A DNA stretch of 54,016 nucleotides from Arsukibacterium perlucidum DSM 18276 (GTDB lineage: Bacteria > Pseudomonadota > Gammaproteobacteria > Enterobacterales > Alteromonadaceae): positions 1 through 54,016 of the forward strand of contig NZ_KB907728.1 of the NCBI RefSeq assembly GCF_000382165.1, in the 5' to 3' direction. The notes below the pieces were generated by a model, which was not told the DNA's origin, ran no database searches, and was given only the letters and a program-made list of their open reading frames with translations. Below are positions 39,026 through 47,583 of this stretch, one piece after another (position 1 is the stretch's first letter; each line of letters opens with the position of its first letter). The position numbers and the translations under genes were made by a program.

Positions 39026-39047
39026 TTGACGTTGGCGTAAACGTAAA
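39026..39047 (+). promoter_or_regulatory. candidate LiuR operator, thiolase side
   Basis: The forward strand reads TTGACGTTGGCG followed by TAAACGTAAA, with TTGACG as a good -35 hexamer. Its reverse complement contains TTTACGTTTACG, nearly the same 12 bases as the liu-side site. It lies about 55 bases before the thiolase start. Confidence 0.55.
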
Positions 39048-39101
39048 TTTGGTGTAGGCTCTTGGGCATCTTTTCAGGCCAACCTTATACAGGAGAGCGA
39101 A

Positions 39102-40307
39102 ATGGCTTCTGACAATAAAGAACACAACCAGCAAAACAATATCGTAATTGTTGCCGCTAAGCGCACCGCCATGGGCGGTTTTATGGGCGGGCTAACCGAC
39201 GTTGACGCCACCGTACTGGGTGCAACTGCCATTAAAGCAGCGTTAGAGCAGGCTGGTATCAGCGGCGATAAAGTCAGCGAAGTGATTATGGGTAACGTGC
39301 TGCCAGCCGGTTTAGGTCAGGCCCCAGCGCGCCAGGCCACCTTAAAAGCGGGCTTACCATTAAGCGCCGGTGCTACCACTATCAATAAAGTGTGTGGCTC
39401 AGGCCTCAAAGCCGTGATGCTGGCCAGCGATTTACTGAAAGCCGGCAGTGCCGATGTGGTGGTAGCCGGTGGTATGGAGTCGATGAGCAATGCGCCTTAT
39501 TTACTGCCCAAAGCCCGCAGCGGTTACCGGATGGGCCATGGCGAAATTAAAGATCATATGATGCTGGACGGCCTGGAAAATGCCTACGACGGCAAAGCCA
39601 TGGGTTGTTTTGCCCAGGGTACCGCAGATGAAAAAGGCATAACCCGCGAGCAGATGGACGCCTTTGCGGTGCAATCCACTACCCGTGCCCAGCAAGCGAT
39701 TGCCAGCGGTGCCTTTGACGCCGAAATTACCCCGTTAAGCTTTCAGACCCGTAAAGGTGAAGTGACTTTTAAGGTCGATGAGCAGCCAGGCAATGCCAAA
39801 CTGGATAAAATTCCCAGTTTACGCCCGGCCTTTGCCAAAGACGGCACCATTACTGCGGCGAACTCCAGCTCTATTTCAGATGGAGCGGCAGCACTGGTAT
39901 TAATGCGCGAAGCGGATGCCAAAGCACAGGGCGCTGCCATTCTGGCCCGCGTTGTGGCGCACAGCACTAACTCAATGGAACCGGTGCTGTTTACCGTTGC
40001 CCCGGTTGGTGCGATGCAAAAAGTATTGCAAAAGGCCGGCTGGGACAAAGAACAAGTCGATTTATGGGAAATTAACGAAGCCTTTGCCATGGTAACTATG
40101 CTGGCGATTAACGAGCTGGGCCTGGATGCCGCCAAAGTAAACGTTAACGGCGGTGCCTGCGCTTTGGGCCACCCGATAGGTGCTTCAGGCGCCCGGATTC
40201 TGGTTACCCTTATTCATGCACTGCGTAACCGCGGCCTGAGCAAAGGCGTAGCCTCGCTGTGTATTGGTGGCGGTGAAGCCGTTGCCTTAGCAGTTGAAGT
40301 TCTGTAA
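39102..40307 (+). CDS. acetyl-CoA C-acetyltransferase (thiolase)
   Basis: A 401-residue thiolase that splits acetoacetyl-CoA into two acetyl-CoA. The catalytic set is complete: nucleophile Cys98 in NKVCGSGLK, His357 in GHPIGASG, and Cys387 in CIGGG. A ribosome site AGGAGAG precedes ATG 39102. It is the first gene of the rightward arm and completes leucine degradation after the CoA-transferase. It could also act on 2-methylacetoacetyl-CoA from isoleucine; the sequence does not decide. Confidence 0.93.
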   Translation: MASDNKEHNQQNNIVIVAAKRTAMGGFMGGLTDVDATVLGATAIKAALEQAGISGDKVSEVIMGNVLPAGLGQAPARQATLKAGLPLSAGATTINKVCGSGLKAVMLASDLLKAGSADVVVAGGMESMSNAPYLLPKARSGYRMGHGEIKDHMMLDGLENAYDGKAMGCFAQGTADEKGITREQMDAFAVQSTTRAQQAIASGAFDAEITPLSFQTRKGEVTFKVDEQPGNAKLDKIPSLRPAFAKDGTITAANSSSISDGAAALVLMREADAKAQGAAILARVVAHSTNSMEPVLFTVAPVGAMQKVLQKAGWDKEQVDLWEINEAFAMVTMLAINELGLDAAKVNVNGGACALGHPIGASGARILVTLIHALRNRGLSKGVASLCIGGGEAVALAVEVL

Positions 40308-40357
40308 ATCAGAGCAGTATAAGAAATAAGGAGTGAGGTTGGGAACCTGATAGCGCA

Positions 40358-40529
40358 GCCACAGAGTGTCTGAAGATTTGTGCAACAAATCTGAGTTGCT
40401 GTGGCGAGCACAACGGGAGTTGCAACCGGTAACGTTTTATTGAATAAACGTTGCACTTAATAAATCAGCTTTAAATTACCGTGTGCCAGCTTATTTTAAT
40501 AATTAGATCTATTACCACGCTGGCAACAC
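40358..40529 (+). other. structured leader between thiolase and mmsA
   Basis: Three hairpins follow one another in the 246-base gap. The first has GCCACAG/CTGTGGC enclosing a nested GATTTGT-GCA-ACAAATC. The second is AACGTT-TTATTGAATA-AACGTT, which could also close with TGCAA/TTGCA. The third is GTGTGCCAGC pairing with GCTGGCAACAC around a 28-base AT-rich loop. None has a T run, so they look like processing or translation-control structures rather than a terminator. They do not match the repeat family in the other gaps. Confidence 0.5.
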
Positions 40530-40553
40530 CCCCTAACAACCGGGAGAAGCAAT

Positions 40554-42050
40554 ATGACACAACAGGTTAAGCATTTTATCGACGGCGAGTTCGTCACCTC
40601 AAACAGTGACAAACTGATCCCTGTCACCAACCCGGCAACCCAGGAAGTGATAGCCCAGGTACCTTGCGCCACGCCTGAAGAAATGACCCGGGCAGTAGAG
40701 TCGGCCAAAGCCGCTTTTTTAACCTGGAAAGAAGTGCCGGTATCAGAGCGCGCGCGCTTAATGATGCGCTTTGCCCATTTATTAAAAGAGCATCAGGGCG
40801 AAATTGCCGACATTATCTGTCAGGAACTGGGTAAAACCGTTGAAGACGCCAAAGGCGATGTCTGGCGTGGTATCGAAGTGGTTGAGCAGGCCGCCAATAT
40901 TCCCTCATTAATGATGGGCGAAACCGTTGAAAACGTCGCGCGCAGCATTGACACTTACAGCTACATTCAGCCGTTAGGCGTCTGTGCCGGTATTACCCCG
41001 TTTAACTTCCCGGCAATGATCCCATTGTGGATGTTCCCGATGGCCATTGCCTGTGGCAATACCTTTATCTTAAAACCGTCTGAGCAAGACCCGATGACGG
41101 TTAACAAAATTGCCGAACTGTTTGTGCAGGCTGGTGCGCCGAAAGGCGTATTGCAGGTTGTGCATGGCGCCAAAGAGCAGGTAGATGCTATTTTGCACCA
41201 CCCGGATATTAAAGCCATTTCGTTTGTCGGATCAGTTAACGTGGGCCAGTACATTTACAAAACCGGTACCGACAATTTAAAACGGGTACAGGCTTTTGCT
41301 GGTGCGAAAAACCATATGGTGATTATGCCCGATGCCAATAAGCAGCAGGTGGTTAATGCTTTAGTTGGTGCTTCCGTTGGTGCAGCCGGTCAGCGCTGTA
41401 TGGCGATTTCAGTTGCGGTGTTTGTTGGTGCGGCAGCTGAGTGGATCCCGGACGTGGCGGCTGCCATTGGCAAAGTACGCCCGGGCGTGTACACCGACCC
41501 GAACGCGGCTTACGGCCCGCAAATCAGCCCGCAAGCGCGTGCGCGGGTGTTGTCATTAATTGAACAGGGTAAAAAAGAAGGCGCCACTTGCGTGCTGGAT
41601 GGTTCAGACTGCAAAGTGGACGGCTATCCGAACGGTAACTGGGTTGGCCCGACTGTGTTCAGTAATGTCACCACCGAGATGGAAATTTATAAGCAGGAAA
41701 TCTTTGGCCCGGTATTAACCACTATGCAGGTGGATTCACTGGCTGAAGCATTAAAAGTAGTTAACGACAGCCCCTACGGTAACGGTACTTCAATCTTTAC
41801 TGCCAGCGGTGCTGCAGCCCGTAAGTATCAGCATGAAGTGGAAGTAGGTCAGGTCGGGATTAACATTCCAATTCCAGTGCCACTGCCGTTCTTCTCGTTT
41901 ACTGGCTGGAAAGGCTCGTTTTATGGTGATCAGCATGCTTATGGTAAGCAGGCGGTGCGTTTCTATACCGAGACCAAAACCATTACTGCCCGCTGGTTTG
42001 ATGACGATATTCCGGTATCAGGCCCTAATATGTCGATTAACCTGCGTTAA
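40554..42050 (+). CDS. mmsA: CoA-acylating methylmalonate-semialdehyde dehydrogenase
   Basis: It converts methylmalonate semialdehyde to propionyl-CoA with NAD and CoA, the last step of the valine branch. The 498-residue aldehyde dehydrogenase has the catalytic Cys282 in GQRCMAIS. It shows the MmsA-specific segments [16 protein letters not shown] and [13 protein letters not shown], and lacks the usual general-base Glu of hydrolytic family members. A GGGAGAAG ribosome site precedes ATG 40554. Confidence 0.95.
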   Translation: MTQQVKHFIDGEFVTSNSDKLIPVTNPATQEVIAQVPCATPEEMTRAVESAKAAFLTWKEVPVSERARLMMRFAHLLKEHQGEIADIICQELGKTVEDAKGDVWRGIEVVEQAANIPSLMMGETVENVARSIDTYSYIQPLGVCAGITPFNFPAMIPLWMFPMAIACGNTFILKPSEQDPMTVNKIAELFVQAGAPKGVLQVVHGAKEQVDAILHHPDIKAISFVGSVNVGQYIYKTGTDNLKRVQAFAGAKNHMVIMPDANKQQVVNALVGASVGAAGQRCMAISVAVFVGAAAEWIPDVAAAIGKVRPGVYTDPNAAYGPQISPQARARVLSLIEQGKKEGATCVLDGSDCKVDGYPNGNWVGPTVFSNVTTEMEIYKQEIFGPVLTTMQVDSLAEALKVVNDSPYGNGTSIFTASGAAARKYQHEVEVGQVGINIPIPVPLPFFSFTGWKGSFYGDQHAYGKQAVRFYTETKTITARWFDDDIPVSGPNMSINLR

Positions 42051-42066
42051 CGTATCCAGGCGGGTG

Positions 42067-42160
42067 GCAGACTTTACTAAGCCGACCGTTGGAGGCCAGG
42101 GATGGCCGGAAACGAGCCCCAGGGAAGGTTTATAGCGTGTCGGCGTGTAAAGTATGCTGC
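42067..42160 (+). repeat. single structured repeat unit, copy D
   Basis: One unit lies in the mmsA to acyl-CoA dehydrogenase gap. The outer stem is specific to this place: GCAG-x-CTTTAC and GCCGAC pair with GTCGGC and GTAAAG-GCTGC. The core carries GGCCA/TGGCC as first arm and CC/GG as second arm, with the shared words GAGCC and GCGTGTC. It lies in the same orientation as the genes. Confidence 0.8.
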
Positions 42161-42226
42161 CAAGCCCCAGATGGTTTGAACAAAATTATAAGGTGCAGTG
42201 ACACCACAACCTGAAAAGGTATATAA

Positions 42227-43384
42227 ATGAATTTCAATTTAACAGAAGACCAACAAGCCTTTGTTGATGTGGCCAAACAGTTTGCCGAACAAGAGCTGGC
42301 GCCACATGCAGCGCAGTGGGATCGTGATCATCACTTCCCAAAAGACGTGATTCAAAAAGCCGGTGAGCTGGGCTTTTGCTCGCTGTATACCGCCGAAGAT
42401 GACGGTGGCATGGGTTTATCCCGCTTAGACTCATCTATTATTTTCGAACAACTGGCGATGGGCTGTACTGCCACTACCGCCATGCTGACTATTCACAATA
42501 TGGCCACCTGGATGATAGCAACCTGGGGTACCAGTGATGCTAAAGCGCAGTGGGTAGAGCACTTGGTTTCCGGCCAGAAACTGGCGTCTTACTGCTTAAC
42601 TGAGCCGGGTTCAGGCTCAGATGCCGCTGGCTTGCGTACTTCTGCCAAAAAAGATGGCAGTGATTATGTGCTAAACGGCTCGAAGATGTTTATCTCTGGT
42701 GCCGGTGAGACCGAAGTATTAGTAGTAATGGCCCGTACCGGTGAAGCCGGTCCGAAAGGCATTTCGGCCTTTATTGTGCCGGCTGATGCCAAAGGGGTCA
42801 TTTACGGCAAAGCGGAAGAGAAAATGGGCTGGAACGCTCAGCCAACCCGCTTAATTACTTTTGAAGATGTGCGTATTCCGGCGCATTACCTGCTGGGCAA
42901 TGAAGGCGAAGGCTTTGGGTTTGCCATGAAAGGCCTGGACGGTGGCCGGATTAATATTGCCACTTGTTCCATTGGTACCGCACAGCAGGCGTTGAACACT
43001 GCCCGTAACTATATGCTGGAACGTCAGCAGTTTGGTAAGCCCCTGGCGGCGTTTCAGGCGCTGCAGTTTAAACTGGCCGATATGGCCACCGAGTTAGTGG
43101 CTGCCCGCCAGTTAGTGCGCTTAGCGGCGTTTAAGCTGGATGAAAAAGACGGTGAAGCCACTGCTTATTGCGCTATGGCCAAGCGCTTTGCCACTGATGT
43201 TGGCTTTCAGGTCTGCGATCAGGCGCTGCAGCTGCACGGTGGTTATGGTTACATTAAGGAATACCCACTGGAGCGGCATTTCCGTGATGTGCGGGTGCAT
43301 CAGATTTTGGAAGGCACCAATGAAATTATGCGGTTGATTATCGGCCGGCGGTTACTGGATGAAGCTGCAGGCGACATTCTGTAA
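42227..43384 (+). CDS. acyl-CoA dehydrogenase, probably isobutyryl-CoA
   Basis: A 385-residue flavin-dependent dehydrogenase. The beta-domain signature is YCLTEPGSGSDAAG, and the catalytic Glu is in the standard position, LEGTNEIMRLIIGR, unlike liuA. Its place between mmsA and the downstream hydratase and hydrolase makes isobutyryl-CoA (valine) the likely substrate, with 2-methylbutyryl-CoA (isoleucine) an option. It has repeat units in the gaps on both sides. Confidence 0.88.
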   Translation: MNFNLTEDQQAFVDVAKQFAEQELAPHAAQWDRDHHFPKDVIQKAGELGFCSLYTAEDDGGMGLSRLDSSIIFEQLAMGCTATTAMLTIHNMATWMIATWGTSDAKAQWVEHLVSGQKLASYCLTEPGSGSDAAGLRTSAKKDGSDYVLNGSKMFISGAGETEVLVVMARTGEAGPKGISAFIVPADAKGVIYGKAEEKMGWNAQPTRLITFEDVRIPAHYLLGNEGEGFGFAMKGLDGGRINIATCSIGTAQQALNTARNYMLERQQFGKPLAAFQALQFKLADMATELVAARQLVRLAAFKLDEKDGEATAYCAMAKRFATDVGFQVCDQALQLHGGYGYIKEYPLERHFRDVRVHQILEGTNEIMRLIIGRRLLDEAAGDIL

Positions 43385-43428
43385 CAAGTATCTGATTTAA
43401 TGTAGTGAATTAACACTGGAGGAGGAAT

Positions 43429-43517
43429 AGCCTTGTTCTAAAGCGACCGTTGCAGGCCATGGATGGCCGGAACCGAGCCCCATGGATGGTTTATAGCGTG
43501 TCGCTGTGGACAAGGCT
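43429..43517 (+). repeat. single structured repeat unit, copy E
   Basis: The unit lies between the acyl-CoA dehydrogenase and the hydratase. The outer stem AGCCTTGT and AGCGAC pairs with GTCGCT and ACAAGGCT. The first arm is GGCCAT/ATGGCC and the second CCAT/ATGG. The core is nearly identical to the right unit of copy C, but the flanking stem is wholly different in sequence. Confidence 0.82.
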
Positions 43518-43564
43518 GTTTCTCCGAGCTCACTTGCTAAGTGACGCTATCAAAGGAGACTGGA

Positions 43565-44338
43565 ATGGCTCAATTAAAACTGGAAAAGCGCGGTAATACG
43601 GCGCTTATCACCATGGCAAACCCGCCAGCCAACACCTGGACCCACGCCAGCTTAACCGAGTTGCGCGACACGGTTATCAGCCTGAACAACGATAAAAACA
43701 TTTATGCGTTAGTAATTACCGGCGAAGGTGACAAATTCTTCTCAGCCGGCGCTGATTTAAAACTGTTTGCCGATGGCGATAAAGCCGTGGCGAGCGATAT
43801 GGCGCGTATTTTTGGCGAAGCTTTTGAAACCTTGAGTGCCTTTCGTGGTGTGTCGATTGCGGCGATTAATGGCTACGCGATGGGCGGCGGTTTAGAAGTA
43901 GCATTAGCATGTGATATCCGGATTGCTGAACAGCAAGCACAAATGGCGTTACCTGAAGCGAAAGTAGGTTTACTGCCTTGCGCTGGCGGCACCCAGAACC
44001 TGGCCTGGTTGGTCGGTGAGGGCTGGGCCAAGCGGATGATTTTATGCGGCGAGCGGCTTAATGCTGAAAAAGCGCTGCAAATTGGTTTGGTAGAAGAAGT
44101 GGTACCCACAGGCACGGTGTTAGACGCAGCCCTGGCGCTGGCCGATAAAGTGGCTGGCCAAAGCCCGGTGGCGGTAACCGCCTGTAAAAAGCTTATCCAG
44201 CAGGGCCGTGCGGGCAATATTAATGCAGCCTTGCCGTTAGAGCGTGAGTTGTTTGTCGGCTTATTCGACACTAAAGATCAGGTTGAAGGCGTGCAGGCCT
44301 TTTTAGAAAAACGCCAGGCCAACTGGGTAAACGGGTGA
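43565..44338 (+). CDS. enoyl-CoA hydratase (valine branch)
   Basis: A 257-residue crotonase. Both catalytic glutamates are present, in GGGLEVALACD and LPEAKVGLLP, followed by CAGGTQNL, so it should be an active hydratase. By context it adds water to methacrylyl-CoA. Start 43565 is fixed by AAGGAG six bases upstream; the open frame to 43541 is not needed. Its stop overlaps the start of the hydrolase gene by one base. Confidence 0.9.
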   Translation: MAQLKLEKRGNTALITMANPPANTWTHASLTELRDTVISLNNDKNIYALVITGEGDKFFSAGADLKLFADGDKAVASDMARIFGEAFETLSAFRGVSIAAINGYAMGGGLEVALACDIRIAEQQAQMALPEAKVGLLPCAGGTQNLAWLVGEGWAKRMILCGERLNAEKALQIGLVEEVVPTGTVLDAALALADKVAGQSPVAVTACKKLIQQGRAGNINAALPLERELFVGLFDTKDQVEGVQAFLEKRQANWVNG

Positions 44339-45480
44339 TGAGCATGAGTACAGACGTAGTGTTATATCAGGAACTTACGGCTGACAATGGCAAGAAAATT
44401 GCGGTTGCTACCCTTAACTCGGAAAAGTCGTTAAATGCGTTAAGTTTGCCGATGGTCGAGTCGTTACTGCCGCAAATGCAGGCGTGGAAAGAAGACCCAA
44501 ACATAGCGATGGTATTGCTGCAAGGTGCCGGTGATAAAGCGTTTTGCGCCGGTGGTGATATCCGTGATTTATATCAGGCGATGAAAGAAAGCCCGGATTA
44601 TTATCACCCCTACGTGGAAGAGTTTTTCACCAAAGAATATACCCTCGATTATCTGATCCATACCTTTGATAAACCAGTGCTGGTGTGGGGCAATGGTATT
44701 GTGATGGGCGGTGGTTTAGGCCTGATGGCCGGGGCGTCGCACCGGGTTGTGACGGCAACCAGCCGCATCGCCATGCCGGAAATGGCGATTGGCTTATACC
44801 CTGATGTTGGTGCCAGCTGGTTTTTAAACCGGATGCCACCGGGCTGTGGCATTTTTTTGGGTTTAACCGGCGCGTCGATTAATGCTGCCGATGCCAAATT
44901 TATCCATCTGGCAGATTACTTTTTGCTACACGAAGAAAAGGCCAGCCTGGTAGATAAACTATTAACGGTAAAATGGGGCGAGACTGTCGCGCTGAATCAT
45001 CAGAAGCTGTCAGATATGCTGCGCGGTGCGGAAGAGCAGTGTCGCAATAAAATGCCGTTAAGCCAGATCCGGCCGCATCAAAGCGCCATTACCGGATTGC
45101 ATGAGATTAACAGTTTACCTGCAGTGATCAGCGCTATTAATGCCATTGAGGGCGACGATAAATGGCTGGTTAAAGCTAAACAGTCGCTGGCCTATGGCAG
45201 CCCGATCACTGCTCATATAGTGTTTAAGCTGTTGCAACTGGGCCAGAGCAAAATCCTCGCCGACAGTTTCCGGCTGGAGCTGGGCATTAGTGTGCAATGT
45301 GGTCAGCTGGGCGAGTTTCAGGAAGGGGTGCGGGCTTTGTTAATTGATAAAGACTTAACCCCGAAGTGGCAGTACCCAAGCGTGGCAGAGGTGCCTGCCG
45401 AGGTTATCGAGCTGTTGTTTAGCTCACCCTGGCCGGACAATGAGCACCCGTTAAAAGATTTAGGCTTGTTGGATAGTTAA
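44338..45480 (+). CDS. 3-hydroxyisobutyryl-CoA hydrolase
   Basis: It releases free 3-hydroxyisobutyrate from its CoA ester, the step special to valine degradation. The 380-residue crotonase-fold protein has the HIBCH marks: CAGGDIRDLYQ, GGGLGLMAGASHR, the catalytic Glu in MPEMAIGLYPDVGASWFLNR, and the extended C-terminal half. Start is ATG 44338, sharing a base with the upstream stop; GTG 44335 or ATG 44344 are also possible. Confidence 0.92.
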   Translation: MSMSTDVVLYQELTADNGKKIAVATLNSEKSLNALSLPMVESLLPQMQAWKEDPNIAMVLLQGAGDKAFCAGGDIRDLYQAMKESPDYYHPYVEEFFTKEYTLDYLIHTFDKPVLVWGNGIVMGGGLGLMAGASHRVVTATSRIAMPEMAIGLYPDVGASWFLNRMPPGCGIFLGLTGASINAADAKFIHLADYFLLHEEKASLVDKLLTVKWGETVALNHQKLSDMLRGAEEQCRNKMPLSQIRPHQSAITGLHEINSLPAVISAINAIEGDDKWLVKAKQSLAYGSPITAHIVFKLLQLGQSKILADSFRLELGISVQCGQLGEFQEGVRALLIDKDLTPKWQYPSVAEVPAEVIELLFSSPWPDNEHPLKDLGLLDS

Positions 45481-45509
45481 ATTAGCAAGACAACTGCAAG
45501 GAATTGAAA

Positions 45510-46400
45510 ATGGCTAAAGTTGCATTTATTGGTTTAGGAAACATGGGTGGCCCAATGGCCACTAACTTATTAAAAGCCGGCCACGATGTTACCGCGTTTG
45601 ATTTATCCCAAGCGGCGCTGGCGCAGATAAAAGCGGAAGGCGCTAAAGTTGCCGATTCCGCCAGAGAGGCGGTTGCGGGCACCGACTATGTTATTTCGAT
45701 GCTACCAGCGGGTAAGCATGTCATCGGCTTGTATCTGGGTGAACAGGGCATTGCCAGTGCTATCAGCAAGCAGGCACTGGTTATTGATTGTTCTACCATC
45801 GATGCCGAAAGTGCCCGCACGGTAGGCATAGGCTTAGCTGAGCAGGGCATCGCCTTTATCGATGCACCGGTTTCCGGCGGAGTAGGCGGCGCTAAAGCCG
45901 GCACCCTGACTTTTATCGTCGGTGGCGCCAGCCAGGACTTTCAAAATGCCCACACTGTCCTTAGCAATATGGGTAAAAACCTGTTCCATGCCGGAGCTAT
46001 TGGCGCAGGCCAGGTAGCGAAAATTTGTAATAATATGCTGCTGAGCATTTTAATGGCGGGCACTTCTGAAGCGCTGCAAATGGGCATTAATAATGGCCTC
46101 GATCCAAAAGTGTTGTCAGATATTATGCTGAAAAGCTCGGGTCGTAACTGGACATTGGAGTTATACAACCCTTGTCCGGGGGTGATGGACAATGTGCCAT
46201 CGTCAAACGATTATCAGGGCGGCTTTATGGTCGACCTGATGGCCAAAGACTTAGGCCTGGCGCTGGAAGCGGCCAATCATAGCGGCAGCAACACCCCATT
46301 AGGTGAGTTGGCGCATAGTTTATACGTGAAACATCAGCAGGCCGGCAACGGCAAACTGGATTTCTCCAGTATTTTTAAGATGTTTGCTAAAGCCGATTAA
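45510..46400 (+). CDS. mmsB: 3-hydroxyisobutyrate dehydrogenase
   Basis: It oxidises 3-hydroxyisobutyrate to methylmalonate semialdehyde with NAD, feeding MmsA. The 296-residue product has GLGNMGGPM at the nucleotide-binding loop, DAPVSGGVGGA at the substrate loop, and the catalytic Lys in GQVAKICNN. ATG 45510 with AAGGA seven bases upstream is preferred over TTG 45504. It is followed by a paired repeat element and then an SDR gene. Confidence 0.93.
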   Translation: MAKVAFIGLGNMGGPMATNLLKAGHDVTAFDLSQAALAQIKAEGAKVADSAREAVAGTDYVISMLPAGKHVIGLYLGEQGIASAISKQALVIDCSTIDAESARTVGIGLAEQGIAFIDAPVSGGVGGAKAGTLTFIVGGASQDFQNAHTVLSNMGKNLFHAGAIGAGQVAKICNNMLLSILMAGTSEALQMGINNGLDPKVLSDIMLKSSGRNWTLELYNPCPGVMDNVPSSNDYQGGFMVDLMAKDLGLALEAANHSGSNTPLGELAHSLYVKHQQAGNGKLDFSSIFKMFAKAD

Positions 46401-46423
46401 ATAACACGCAAGTACCCCGAATG

Positions 46424-46633
46424 TTTTCTCCGGGACACGCCGTAAATACGTCCCTGTAGGCTCCTGTTTTTCATCCATGAAAAACACGGTCCCGGCAGAA
46501 AAATTCTGCGCACTTGCTCACTGAGAAGTATCAAGCGAGTACGGATGTACTTTTTTCAGTGACCGTTGAAGGCCATGGATGGCCGGAACCGAGCCCCATG
46601 GATGGTTTATGGCGTGTCACAGAAAAAATGTAC
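46424..46633. repeat. paired structured repeat, copy C
   Basis: Two units head to head, as in copies A and B, in the mmsB to SDR gap. The left unit is closed by TTTTCT-CCGGGAC pairing with GTCCCGG-AGAAAA, replacing the ACTTTG and AGAAC stems of A and B on both sides. Its inner arm is TAC/GTA. The right unit is closed by GTAC/GTAC and GTGAC/GTCAC, with arms GGCCAT/ATGGCC and CCAT/ATGG. ACTTGCT and AGCGAGT pair in the middle. Confidence 0.85.
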
Positions 46634-46660
46634 GCAGTAATCGCGGCTACGGAGAAATGA

Positions 46661-47419
46661 ATGAAGCTGCAAAACAAAACCATTGTAATTACCGGCGGGG
46701 CTCAGGGCCTGGGCCTGGAAATGGCGCGAATGTGCGCTGCTGAGGGCGCCAAACTGGCATTAATTGATATGAATGCCGAGCAGTTAGCTGCGGCCAAGGC
46801 TGAGCTTTCGGACACAACGACAGTGCATACTTATAGTGCCAACGTGGCTGATGAAACCCAGGTTGAAGACACTTTTAGCCAAATCGACAGCGATTTTGAC
46901 GGCATCGACGGCCTGATTAATAACGCCGGCATTTTGCGTGACGGCCTGCTGCTGAAATACAAAGACGGTGAGCTGGTTAGCAAAATGTCGCTGGCGCAGT
47001 TTCAGTCTGTTATCGACGTTAACTTAACCGGGGTTTTCCTGTGTGGCCGTGAAGCGGCGGCTATTATGGTTAAGCGCGGTACCAAAGGCGTTATTATTAA
47101 TATGTCGAGCGTCGCCCGTGGCGGCAATATGGGCCAGACTAACTATGCCGCCTCTAAAGCCGGTGTGGTAGCGATGACAGTAACCTGGGCCCGTGAGCTT
47201 GGCCGCTTTGGTATTCGGGTAGGTGCTATCGCCCCTGGCGTTATCCGTACCGCCATGACCGACGCGATGAAGCCAGAAGCGCGCGACCGCTTAGAGAAAA
47301 TGAAACCGGTAGGCCGCTTAGGCGAAGCCAGCGAAATCGCTCACACCGCCAAGTACATTTTCGAAAACGACTTTTTCACCGGCCGGGTAGTAGAAATAGA
47401 CGGCGGCATCAGCATGTAA
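46661..47419 (+). CDS. SDR family oxidoreductase (FabG-like)
   Basis: A 252-residue short-chain dehydrogenase. The cofactor loop is TGGAQGLG at 11-18, NNAG is kept, and the catalytic Ser-Tyr-Lys is seen in NMSSVAR and YAASK. An acidic residue after beta-2 (ALIDMN) suggests NAD over NADP. An insert LLLKYKDGELVSKMSL resembles proteins that reduce or oxidise 3-hydroxyacyl-CoA. By context it could be the 2-methyl-3-hydroxybutyryl-CoA dehydrogenase of isoleucine degradation, but no motif proves it. It is the last gene of the arm, before a terminator. Confidence 0.85.
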   Translation: MKLQNKTIVITGGAQGLGLEMARMCAAEGAKLALIDMNAEQLAAAKAELSDTTTVHTYSANVADETQVEDTFSQIDSDFDGIDGLINNAGILRDGLLLKYKDGELVSKMSLAQFQSVIDVNLTGVFLCGREAAAIMVKRGTKGVIINMSSVARGGNMGQTNYAASKAGVVAMTVTWARELGRFGIRVGAIAPGVIRTAMTDAMKPEARDRLEKMKPVGRLGEASEIAHTAKYIFENDFFTGRVVEIDGGISM

Positions 47420-47439
47420 GCTGCACGCTTTGGATGCTA

Positions 47440-47468
47440 AAAAAGACGCTGCGGCGTCTTTTTGTTTT
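47440..47468 (+). terminator. terminator closing the valine arm
   Basis: AAAAAGACGC pairs with GCGTCTTTTT over a TGCG loop, followed by GTTTTTG. It lies 20 bases after the SDR stop. Confidence 0.9.
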
Positions 47469-47583
47469 TGTATAGGTTATTAAGATTAATTGACTTTTTT
47501 AAAGAAAACTATTGCTAATGTACCTTGATGGCTGGCAGCATAGCGTTGTATTTTATTTAGGAAAATCATTGAGCAGTATCGTG

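Noticed and set aside
31294..46633. Reading the repeat elements as a CRISPR array or as Rho-independent terminators
   Set aside because: The copies are kilobases apart without spacers of constant length, and no T run follows the outer stems; genes continue in the same direction after each.
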